Shown: positions 1 to 4,381 of the stretch, one piece after another
How the letters are laid out: every line of letters begins with the position of its first letter
Position numbering within the stretch: the stretch's first letter is position 1
Source: Clostridiales bacterium
GTDB taxonomy: Bacteria > Bacillota > Clostridia > Oscillospirales > Oscillospiraceae
Length of the DNA stretch: 10,958 nt
Direction of reading: 5' to 3'
NCBI GenBank assembly: GCA_003522945.1
Contig: DPHR01000126.1
Span: 1-10,958, forward strand
Translations under genes and position numbers: made by a program
The notes under the pieces: generated by a model
Seen by the model: only the letters and a program-made list of their open reading frames with translations
The model's database searches: none
Told to the model about the DNA's origin: nothing

Positions 1-220
1 CTTTTTTCTTCGTCTTTTTCGCGTCCGGCTTCTTATCCGGCTCCGGGGCGGTCTTGGCGGTCTCGGGAGACGGCGCGCCGTTTTCCGGCGCGGCTTTGTC
101 TGTCTCCGGCGCGGGCGTTCCCTCCCCCGGCGCGGGAAGCGGCACCGTATCGCCGGATACGGGCGGCACGGGCGCGGTATCGCCGTTCGGTATATCGTTG
201 TAGGGGCGTTTCTGATCCAT
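1..220 (-). CDS. Proline-rich N-terminal part of an unknown protein (cut by window edge)
   Basis: An open frame of 73 codons starts with ATG at 220 (reverse strand) and runs off the left edge without a stop. The start is supported by a GGAGG ribosome binding site six bases upstream. The visible protein begins MDQKRPYNDIPNGD and is dominated by Pro, Ala, Glu, Thr and Gly in loose repeats such as PAPGEG, PAPE, PSPE and APEPDKKPD. It then turns strongly basic (KKPDAKKTKKK). No signal peptide or membrane segment is visible. A disordered acidic/proline-rich stretch followed by a lysine cluster is common in cytoplasmic tails of membrane proteins or linkers of envelope proteins, but the part that would decide this is outside the window. 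I do not recognise the family. Confidence 0.75.
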   Translation of the reverse strand, partial: MDQKRPYNDIPNGDTAPVPPVSGDTVPLPAPGEGTPAPETDKAAPENGAPSPETAKTAPEPDKKPDAKKTKKK

Positions 221-267
221 AGTTGCCTCCGGAATCGTCGAGCATGTGCGTATAATAATAATAAATC

Positions 268-276
268 ATTATACCA
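268..276 (-). promoter_or_regulatory. Extended -10 promoter for the proline-rich gene
   Basis: Read on the minus strand this is TGG followed by a perfect TATAAT, i.e. a TGn-extended -10 element, about 48 bases upstream of the ATG at 220. A -35 hexamer at the usual distance is poor (TACAAT-like), which extended -10 promoters tolerate. Assignment to the gene at 1-220 is by position and strand. Confidence 0.6.
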
Positions 277-412
277 TACTTCTGAGAAATATTGTATCCG
301 AAATGGAAATTTTTTAAAGCAGGTATATCCATAGGACGGAAAAAACGGGTAATTCGTTCATTTTCGGGCATACTGCGCGGAGAAGGCAGCAGGGAAACGG
401 AGGAAAAGAGCC

Positions 413-694
413 ATGAAAGCAGGCCATATCGGCGCGGTGTCGCTCGCGCTGTGCGCCGCGGCGGGCGCGGCGATGTTCGCGCTTTCGGGAGGAAAGAAGG
501 CGGAATACTGCTCGCTGGGGGAATACCACGGGCGCGTGGCGATCTTCGCGCCGGATGAGCGGACGCTGCCGCGGCAGATCACGGCCATCGCGGTGCACAC
601 GCTGCCGAGCGCCGACCGCGCGGCGCTCTCCGGCGGCATCGCCGTATACAGCCGCGAGGAGCTGTACGCGCGGCTCGAAGATTTCGGGTCGTGA
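413..694 (+). CDS. Small exported protein with BofC C-terminal-like domain
   Basis: A 93-residue protein with a GGAGG ribosome binding site at 399-403, nine bases before the ATG. Residues about 5-25 form an Ala-rich hydrophobic segment that would act as an uncleaved signal or membrane anchor. The rest is a small soluble domain: an EYHGRVAIFAPDE stretch (about 37-49), then a hydrophobic strand, then LPSADRAALSGGIAVYS followed by EELYARLEDFGS at the end. This pattern (EYxGkiAvF, LPxaDR, GIxV, eeLxxxLEDfxS) matches, from memory, small clostridial proteins annotated as BofC C-terminal domain-containing. In Bacillus, BofC acts in the intermembrane space of the forespore on the SpoIVB signalling protease. 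Whether this short protein has any sporulation role is not shown by the sequence. It stands alone between divergent and downstream genes with their own promoters. Confidence 0.75.
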   Translation: MKAGHIGAVSLALCAAAGAAMFALSGGKKAEYCSLGEYHGRVAIFAPDERTLPRQITAIAVHTLPSADRAALSGGIAVYSREELYARLEDFGS

Positions 695-713
695 ACCATT
701 CGAGCGGATACAC

Positions 714-741
714 TTGATTTTTACCGCATTCATGGTATAAT
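714..741 (+). promoter_or_regulatory. Sigma-A-type promoter of the DUF1292 gene
   Basis: TTGATT at 714-719 and a perfect TATAAT at 736-741 are separated by 16 bases, and TGG at 733-735 makes an extended -10. Transcription would start near 748, giving a 5' leader of about 43 bases ahead of the ATG at 791. Confidence 0.75.
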
Positions 742-790
742 CAAAATACCCGAAGGAAACGAACGGGATCCATACAAAAGAGGTGCTGAC

Positions 791-1081
791 ATGAACGAAG
801 ATTTCGGCGGCGATATCATTACCATCTCCGACGAGGACGGCAACGAGTTTGATCTCGAGCTGCTCGATACTATTGAATTTGAAGGCCAGACGTACTGCGT
901 GTTCGTCCCGGCAGACATTGAAAACATGGACGTGAACGATCCCGATTACGGTCTCATCTTCCTGAAGAGCCGCGAGGAGAACGGCGAGGAGCTTTTCGAC
1001 TCCGTGGACGACGATGACGAGCTGGATCGTGTGTACGAATATTACCAGCAGATCATGGAAGCGGAAGAAGAGAAGGAATAA
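791..1081 (+). CDS. DUF1292 (YrzB-type) acidic small protein
   Basis: A 96-residue, very acidic protein preceded by an AGAGGTG ribosome binding site. The N-terminal half (about 8-60) shows the DUF1292 pattern: ITISDEDGNEFDLELLDTIEFEGQTYCVFVPAD, then a YGLIFLKS strand, followed by an acidic tail (DSVDDDDELDRVYEYYQQIMEAEEEKE). Proteins of this family are widespread in Firmicutes, are typically 80-110 residues, and often sit near the yrrK/alaS region. Their biochemical role is not established. The gene has its own promoter and is followed within about 10 bases by the predicted 6S RNA, so its 3' end likely contains that RNA's promoter. Family assignment is confident; function is unknown. Confidence 0.85.
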   Translation: MNEDFGGDIITISDEDGNEFDLELLDTIEFEGQTYCVFVPADIENMDVNDPDYGLIFLKSREENGEELFDSVDDDDELDRVYEYYQQIMEAEEEKE

Positions 1082-1084
1082 GAT
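1056..1084 (+). promoter_or_regulatory. Possible promoter of the 6S RNA
   Basis: TAAGAT at 1079-1084 overlaps the stop codon of the DUF1292 gene and would start transcription at about 1091, which is where the closing stem of the predicted 6S RNA begins. The -35 candidate TGGAAG (1056-1061, 17-base spacing) matches only half of the consensus. The assignment rests mainly on the fit to the RNA's 5' end. Confidence 0.4.
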
Positions 1085-1089
1085 TTTCT

Positions 1090-1283
1090 TTCTGCGGTGC
1101 TCGTAGCCACACTTCACCGGGTCATTTTAAACCCACATTAGATATAAGGGACGCCTATCTCCGGCCGTGAATTGCAGGCCTCCCGGCTTTTTGCCGGACG
1201 TTGGAAGCGCGGAAGCGATCGGGCGGCGACCCACCTGCCGAGTCGTGCAGGTTCTAATCTGACCCCTACGGCATTGCGGAGGG
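1090..1283 (+). ncRNA. ssrS: 6S RNA (RNA polymerase-binding regulatory RNA)
   Basis: 6S RNA mimics an open promoter and sequesters the housekeeping RNA polymerase holoenzyme in stationary phase. The ends of this roughly 190-base stretch pair: 1091-1100 with 1271-1280 (ten consecutive pairs including two G-U and one terminal U-G pair), then 1102-1106 with 1266-1270, leaving T1101 as a single bulge. Both strands of this closing stem resemble the E. coli 6S stem: GGTGCTCG on the 5' side against GATGTTCG, and ACGGCAT on the 3' side against GCGGCAT. Inside, GGGTCA (1119-1124) can pair with TGACCC around 1260-1265. A purine/AU-rich unpaired stretch and a small ACCTGC/GCAGGT hairpin (about 1231-1252) fit a central bubble with a 3'-side hairpin. 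The RNA is followed immediately by a strong intrinsic terminator. No reading frame here looks real. The call is from pattern and hand-made pairing; a covariance model was not run. Confidence 0.8.
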
Positions 1284-1309
1284 GGCGCACCTTCGGGTGC
1301 GCCTTTTTT
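1284..1309 (+). terminator. Intrinsic terminator of the 6S RNA
   Basis: GGCGCACC (1284-1291), loop TTCG, GGTGCGCC (1296-1303), then six T. This is an 8-bp perfect stem capped by a stable UUCG tetraloop. Confidence 0.93.
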
Positions 1310-1514
1310 ATATTCAAATGGGAGAGCCCTGCGGGGCAGGACTTTTCCGTTTGAGGGGATCGCGGCTCGCCGCAGCGCACGCTCTTCGAGCGCACGTTTG
1401 CGAGCCGAGAAGGATTTTTGCCGACGCACATGTCGCCGGCAAAAATGATTTAAACTCCATTTGCGCCTGCGGGCGCAAACTCTGCGAGGCGTTTTGACGT
1501 TCTGCGGGGCTTTT
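1310..1514. other. Gene-free, hairpin-dense intergenic stretch
   Basis: No reading frame here has a credible start, ribosome binding site or family resemblance. The stretch contains four inverted repeats in series. CCTGC/GCAGG around 1328-1340 is followed by a short T run. GGCTCGC (1364-1370) pairs with GCGAGCC (1400-1406), with an inner CGCTC-TTC-GAGCG hairpin at 1380-1392. ATTTTTGCCG (1414-1423) pairs with CGGCAAAAAT (1437-1446). TTTGCGCC (1460-1467) pairs with GGCGCAAA (1472-1479). It is bounded on both sides by terminators with the same GCGCACC-TTCG-GGTGCGC stem-loop. It could be a structured non-coding RNA, a decayed element or stacked terminators; nothing in it decides between these. 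Confidence 0.5.
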
Positions 1515-1515
1515 G

Positions 1516-1540
1516 GCGCACCTTCGGGTGCGCTTTCTTT
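1516..1540 (+). terminator. Second GCGCACC-TTCG terminator
   Basis: GCGCACC (1516-1522), TTCG loop, GGTGCGC (1527-1533), followed by TTTCTTT. The stem-loop is nearly identical to the terminator at 1284-1303. No gene ends just upstream, so either an unrecognised RNA ends here or it acts as a back-up terminator for the 6S transcript. Confidence 0.8.
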
Positions 1541-1667
1541 ATTCTCCGGCAATTTGCCGCAGGGAAGCGTGCCGCGGCGGCGCGATTTCTCTCTTTTTGC
1601 CGTTGCGCAGAGAGGCTGCATCGTCGTATTCTAACAGCATACTAAACAAGTAGGAAAGTGATCTGCG

Positions 1668-2357
1668 ATGACATCCTTGCAGAAATGGGGAAAGTCCGTC
1701 CGCACGACGATCCCGGTCATGGCCGGGTATCTTGTGCTCGGCGCGGGCTTCGGCATACTGCTGCGCACGCGCGGCTACGGTCTCGGCTGGGCGCTCGCCA
1801 TGAGCGCGTTTATTTACGCCGGGTCGATGCAGTATGTGGCCATCGACCTTTTGACCGGCGGCGCGTCGCTCCTGACGACGGCCGTTACCACGCTGCTCGT
1901 GAACGCGCGCCATCTTTTTTACGGCATTTCCATGCTCGAGCGCTACCGCGCCGCGGGAAGGTATGCGCCGTATCTCATTTTCTCGCTGACGGACGAGACG
2001 TATTCGCTCGTCGCCGCGCGCGAGGATCTCACCGGCGCGGAGTGCTTCCGTATCTCGCTGCTCGACCAGCTTTACTGGGTGCTCGGCACGGCGCTCGGCT
2101 CGCTTGCGGGCGCGTATCTGGACTTTAATACGACCGGCATCGACTTTTCGCTCACGGCGCTCTTTCTCACGGTGTTCACCGAGCAGCGGCTGGAGACGAA
2201 GGATCACGCCCCGGCGCTCATCGGTCTCGGCGTTTCGATCGTCTGCCGTCTTCTGTTCGGCGCGGACAGCTTCCTGCTGCCGACGATGGGCGGCATGCTC
2301 TGCTGCCTTTTGGTGCTCGACGCGCGCCGGACGAAGAAGGGAGGCGAGAGCGTATGA
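1668..2357 (+). CDS. azlC: AzlC family branched-chain amino acid exporter, large subunit
   Basis: A 229-residue integral membrane protein of normal AzlC length. AzlC with AzlD forms a two-subunit exporter (LIV-E family) that expels branched-chain amino acids and toxic analogues in Bacillus. Family features visible here include a membrane segment with IPVMAGYLVLGAGFGIL (about 15-31), the YAGSMQYVAIDLL stretch (50-62), and the hallmark LLVNARHLFYGISML (76-90). Further hydrophobic segments lie around 133-148, 155-172, 181-200 and 205-220. The start at 1668 follows an AGGAAAG ribosome binding site (1652-1658). A weak promoter is possible upstream (TTGCGC 1603-1608, TATTCT 1627-1632), but it is poor. 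No T-box motif is visible in the leader. azlD overlaps the stop by four bases, so the two are translationally coupled. Confidence 0.92.
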   Translation: MTSLQKWGKSVRTTIPVMAGYLVLGAGFGILLRTRGYGLGWALAMSAFIYAGSMQYVAIDLLTGGASLLTTAVTTLLVNARHLFYGISMLERYRAAGRYAPYLIFSLTDETYSLVAAREDLTGAECFRISLLDQLYWVLGTALGSLAGAYLDFNTTGIDFSLTALFLTVFTEQRLETKDHAPALIGLGVSIVCRLLFGADSFLLPTMGGMLCCLLVLDARRTKKGGESV

Positions 2358-2680
2358 ATACGCACGCCGTTTTGCTCATCGCGGTCTCCGCGCTCGTCAC
2401 GGCGCTCATCCGCTTCGCGCCGTTTCTTGTGTTCCGCGGCGGCCGGGAGACGCCCGCCGTGATACTGCGGCTCGGGAAGCTTTTGCCGTGCGCGGTCATG
2501 AGCATGCTCGTGGTGTACTGCCTGCGGAACATGAACTTTGTCGGCGCGAGCCACGCCCTGCCGGAGATCATCGCCGCGGCGGTCGTTGTGCTGCTGCACG
2601 TCTGGCGGCGGAATACGCTTTTGAGCATCGTCGCCGGAACCGTCGTTTACATGCTGCTCGTGCAGCTTGTGTTTGTGTAA
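2354..2680 (+). CDS. azlD: AzlD family branched-chain amino acid exporter, small subunit
   Basis: A 108-residue membrane protein, the usual size for AzlD, whose ATG overlaps the azlC stop as ATGA. It shows the family pattern of four hydrophobic segments: VLLIAVSALVTALIRFAPF (about 6-24), LLPCAVMSMLVVYCLRN (43-59), ALPEIIAAAVVVLLHVW (68-84) and LLSIVAGTVVYMLLVQLVFV (89-108). The conserved ALIRFAPFLVF and KLLPCAVM stretches are present. It partners AzlC in amino acid export. Oddly, the last 87 bases before the stop (2592-2678) are repeated without mismatch at 4236-4322, where the following codon is also a stop (TGA instead of TAA). Either copy could therefore end this gene. Confidence 0.92.
   Translation: MNTHAVLLIAVSALVTALIRFAPFLVFRGGRETPAVILRLGKLLPCAVMSMLVVYCLRNMNFVGASHALPEIIAAAVVVLLHVWRRNTLLSIVAGTVVYMLLVQLVFV
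2592..2678 (+). repeat. Left copy of an 87-bp perfect direct repeat (azlD 3' end)
   Basis: Every base from 2592 to 2678 matches 4236-4322 (offset 1644). The match stops at the flanking positions 2591/4235 (C versus A) and 2679/4323 (A versus G). This copy is the natural end of azlD. Confidence 0.97.
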
Positions 2681-2700
2681 TGGGATAAAGCATAAGGAAA

Positions 2701-2845
2701 GGGCTGTAGCAAAATACGGGTTTAGTGTTTAGTGAATATAGCCCTCTCAAGAAATCGAAAATAGCGGGAGAAATCACAGAAAACTGTGGTTTCTCCCGCT
2801 AAAATATTGAGCCGGATTCCCGGGGAATCTAATTGTTGCAGCCCC
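2701..2845. mobile_element. Small element with transposon-like inverted ends (MITE or IS remnant)
   Basis: The outer ends GGGCTGTAGCAA (2701-2712) and TTGTTGCAGCCC (2833-2844) are inverted copies matching at 10 of 12 positions. GGGCTGTWGCAAAA-type ends resemble, from memory, those of IS1182-like insertion sequences. Inside are a tandem GTTTAGT repeat (about 2720-2733), a 17-bp-arm palindrome (2763-2800) and a GATTCCC-G-GGGAATC palindrome (2815-2829). There is no transposase and no clear target-site duplication. An alternative is that this is simply a compound terminator region, because GGGCTGTA (2701-2708) can also pair with TATAGCCC (2737-2744). Confidence 0.45.
2763..2800 (-). terminator. 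Long-stem terminator for the lipoprotein genes
   Basis: The 17-base arms 2763-2779 and 2784-2800 pair with one G-U or A-C wobble depending on strand and an AAAA/TTTT loop. On the minus strand the hairpin is followed by TATTTTCGATTTCTT, giving a T-rich tail. That suits it as terminator of the minus-strand lipoprotein pair, whose last stop is at 2859. On the plus strand no T tract follows. Confidence 0.65.
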
Positions 2846-2858
2846 TTGCTATTTTTGC

Positions 2859-3401
2859 TCAGCCCTCCTTGTTATCTCCGTCAGGATCGCAGGAAGAACA
2901 GTAAAAATCCCACGGGCTGTATGTTTTGTTGGGACAGGTGTTGTGTTTCCCCATGCAGTAATAGGATTCTGTGCCGCTTGAAGAAGATGACGATGACGAG
3001 GAGGAGTCGGACGACGATTTTGTACCACTCGCCGCAGAGGTCAGACATTTCATGCACCACGTCGCATCCTCGTCGATGTAGCGCCCGCATTTTGCGCATG
3101 TGCCAGAATGAACGGTACAGCAGTTGGTATCCCCGCTTGAGGCGATTGGTCTTGTACATCCTGCATGCGCACATTTTGTTGTCGATGTGCCGTATTCGTT
3201 TGTGAACACCTTTTCTGCAGCATCGGTTTTTTGCTCTGCCGCAGGAATCTCTGCCGGTTTTTCCGCCGGAGGTTCCGTTGCCGGGGACACAGTTTTCTCC
3301 AACGGCTCTGCTGTTGGTTTCGGTTCATTTTCCGATATTCCGCATGCAGTCAGGCTGAAAAGGAGGCACATTGCCAAAACAAAAATCAGATTTTTTTTCA
3401 T
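2859..3401 (-). CDS. Cys-rich, Ser-rich lipoprotein of unknown function
   Basis: A 180-residue protein starting at 3401 with a purine-rich GAGGAAGAGG ribosome binding site. Residues 1-20 form a lipoprotein signal peptide ending in LTAC, so C20 would be lipidated and the protein displayed on the outer face of the membrane. A Pro/Glu/Ala-rich spacer (about 25-65) follows. Next comes a cysteine cluster with C77, C82, C94, C95, C102-xx-C105 and C116-xx-C119, then a serine run (129-142), then C149, C156 and C168-xx-C171 near the end. Paired CxxC motifs suggest a zinc-ribbon-like or disulfide-stabilised fold. In an extracytoplasmic protein either is possible, and I do not recognise the family. It lies 10 bases downstream of the 55-residue lipoprotein gene on the same strand, so the two are probably one transcript. 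Base composition is AT-richer than in the flanking genes. Confidence 0.82.
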   Translation of the reverse strand: MKKNLIFVLAMCLLFSLTACGISENEPKPTAEPLEKTVSPATEPPAEKPAEIPAAEQKTDAAEKVFTNEYGTSTTKCAHAGCTRPIASSGDTNCCTVHSGTCAKCGRYIDEDATWCMKCLTSAASGTKSSSDSSSSSSSSSSGTESYYCMGKHNTCPNKTYSPWDFYCSSCDPDGDNKEG

Positions 3402-3411
3402 TTCCTCTTCC

Positions 3412-3579
3412 TCATTTCCATGGAATTGTTTCTACCGAATGTGACTGACTGTTCCAGTAATGACTATCGCCCCAGTCGTAGTATTTGCCCCAGTCTTCCG
3501 CATCGTACGAATCATCACCGCAGTTTGCAAGCAGAATAAGCGAGAGCACGATGGCAATAGCAATAATCGCTTTTTTCAT
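3412..3579 (-). CDS. 55-residue Trp/Tyr-rich small lipoprotein
   Basis: A short gene starting at 3579 with a GGAGTG ribosome binding site and ending in TGA at 3412. The protein begins MKKAIIAIAIVLSLILLANC: two lysines, a long hydrophobic core, and a Cys at position 20 in a lipobox-like LANC (Asn just before Cys is unusual but not prohibitive). The mature part is only about 35 residues: acidic, with four Trp and four Tyr in a loose WGKYYDWGDSHYW pattern. Its signal peptide has the same length as that of the downstream lipoprotein. The stop lies 10 bases from the next start, overlapping that gene's ribosome binding region, so translational coupling is likely. A good promoter sits upstream. No family is recognised. 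The clean signal peptide, ribosome binding site and promoter make it likely real. Confidence 0.75.
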   Translation of the reverse strand: MKKAIIAIAIVLSLILLANCGDDSYDAEDWGKYYDWGDSHYWNSQSHSVETIPWK

Positions 3580-3614
3580 TTTATCACTCCTTCGCGGTGT
3601 AAAATTATATTGTC

Positions 3615-3643
3615 ATTCTATCATCATTAAACCAATAAATCAA
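3615..3643 (-). promoter_or_regulatory. Promoter of the lipoprotein pair
   Basis: On the minus strand, TTGATT (3643-3638) and TAGAAT (3620-3615) are exactly 17 bases apart, with TGA in front of the -10. The predicted transcript starts near 3608, leaving a leader of about 30 bases before the ATG at 3579. Confidence 0.7.
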
Positions 3644-3660
3644 GTTAATCTATAAATTTA

Positions 3661-3696
3661 TTATACGAACCGTACCATATTGTTATACTGATACGG
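3661..3696 (+). promoter_or_regulatory. Extended -10 promoter and candidate operator of the XRE gene
   Basis: TGT-TATACT (3681-3689) is an extended -10, with the ATG at 3705. CCGTA (3670-3674) and TACGG (3692-3696) form an inverted repeat flanking the -10. TTATAC also occurs as a direct repeat at 3661-3666 and 3683-3688 (22-base period, about two helical turns). Either arrangement could bind the dimeric regulator encoded just downstream. Operator function is inferred. Confidence 0.45.
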
Positions 3697-3704
3697 GTGA
3701 TTTC

Positions 3705-4043
3705 ATGGCGATTGATTATACAATGATCGGAAAGCGGCTGAAAGAGAGCCGCATGGCCGCGAAGCTGACGCAGGAAAAGGTGGCGGAAGCGGCGGATATC
3801 ACAACGGTGTATCTGTCCAAAATCGAAAACGGAAAGGTCACGCCGACGCTGGATACCCTCGGCGCCGTCTGCGCGGCGGTGAATGCTGATCTGGGCTACG
3901 TTTTGTCCGGCTGTCAGTACAGCCAGAAGACCTACGGCAGCGAAACGGTGCTGCAGCTGTTTCAGTCCTGCACGCCGGAGGTGAAGCCAATCGCTCTGGC
4001 GGTGCTGAAAGACCTTGCCGCGCTGCAAAAGGATAAGGAATAA
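3705..4043 (+). CDS. XRE-family helix-turn-helix transcriptional regulator
   Basis: A 112-residue protein with an N-terminal HTH_3 domain at about 8-65: IGKRLKESRMAAKLTQEKVAEAADITTVYLSKIENGKVTPTLDTL. The recognition region around TTVYLSKIENGK is typical, and V-x-P-T-LDTL closes the fifth helix. The C-terminal 45 residues are helical with no recognised sensor domain. It would bind DNA as a dimer in the cytoplasm. Translation starts after a GGGTGA ribosome binding site (3695-3700). The gene is divergent from the two-lipoprotein transcript, with about 125 bases between starts and both promoters inside. It is therefore the obvious candidate regulator of itself and of those genes. The natural ligand or signal is not visible. 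Confidence 0.9.
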   Translation: MAIDYTMIGKRLKESRMAAKLTQEKVAEAADITTVYLSKIENGKVTPTLDTLGAVCAAVNADLGYVLSGCQYSQKTYGSETVLQLFQSCTPEVKPIALAVLKDLAALQKDKE

Positions 4044-4048
4044 AAGGA

Positions 4049-4090
4049 ATAGGCAAAGCCGGAAGCCCGTGGGCTTCCGGCTTTGCCTAT
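4049..4090. repeat. Near-perfect palindrome with 20-bp arms after the XRE gene
   Basis: The arms 4049-4068 and 4071-4090 are exact inverted copies separated by GT. The element starts five bases after the XRE stop. Such a stem would be very stable in RNA, but the plus strand continues as ATACGG and no T tract follows, so it is not a classical terminator. It could stop transcription weakly, protect the 3' end, or be a REP-like extragenic palindrome. Confidence 0.85.
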
Positions 4091-4101
4091 ATACGGAGTG
4101 G

Positions 4102-4243
4102 TTATTTCTTCCGTCTGGTCTCTTCGACAAATTTCTTCCAGCCGCCCTTTTCCTTATTGACGACTTTCAGCAGCGCTTTGATCTGTGCGTCGGAAAAGAC
4201 ATTTGCCATGCGCGGCAAAGCTTTCGTCGGGCATATGCTGCAC
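4102..4243 (-). pseudogene. Scrambled fragment of a GH3 glycosidase gene (C-terminal tail)
   Basis: Read on the minus strand from 4209, the peptide is MANVFSDAQIKALLKVVNKE, continuing KGGWKKFVEETRRKK to a TAA at 4102-4104. This is a close copy of the C-terminus of the GH3 enzyme at 10010-10958 (MANVFSDDQIKALLKVVNKE, then KNGWKHF). The upstream piece 4210-4243 corresponds to 10351-10384 (QHVSDESFAA region) in another frame. Relative to the intact gene, about 218 bp are missing at a GCGCG microhomology, shifting the frame. The fragment then switches into the azlD 3'-end copy at the shared 8-mer TGCTGCAC (4236-4243). Aligned parts agree at roughly nine in ten bases, so the source was probably a diverged paralogue. 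There is no ribosome binding site suggesting current expression. Confidence 0.85.
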
Positions 4244-4322
4244 GTCTGGCGGCGGAATACGCTTTTGAGCATCGTCGCCGGAACCGTCGTTTACATGCTG
4301 CTCGTGCAGCTTGTGTTTGTGT
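4236..4322 (+). repeat. Right copy of the 87-bp direct repeat (detached azlD 3' end)
   Basis: Identical to 2592-2678. In the azlD reading frame it encodes the last 29 residues and is followed by TGA (4323-4325 region) instead of TAA, so it could still end azlD correctly if the intervening 1644 bp were removed. It lies directly ahead of the terminator at 4341-4381. Confidence 0.97.
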
Positions 4323-4340
4323 GAATCAATTTGCAAAAAT

Positions 4341-4381
4341 GGCCGGAGGCAGTTTGTGATACTGCCTCCGGCCGTTTTTTT
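4341..4381. terminator. Strong, probably bidirectional terminator
   Basis: GGCCGGAGGCAGT (4341-4353), a 7-base loop, ACTGCCTCCGGCC (4361-4373), then G and seven T on the plus strand. On the minus strand the hairpin is followed by ATTTTTGC. It overlaps the end of the merR-family gene and would serve that gene. On the plus strand it probably was the original terminator of azlCD before the insertion. Confidence 0.9.

Noticed and set aside
1541..1667. T-box leader in front of azlCD
   Set aside because: No AGGGTGGNACCGCG-type antiterminator motif and no terminator between the stretch and azlC; only a weak promoter is possible.
2701..4100. CRISPR array or tRNA genes in the AT-rich patch
   Set aside because: No regularly spaced repeats and no cloverleaf-type sequences were found on either strand.
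4154..4336. A 60-codon minus-strand frame across the repeat and the GH3 fragment
   Set aside because: It reads antisense to the azlD piece and then through the GH3 piece in a frame that breaks at the microhomology junction; best explained as pseudogene debris.
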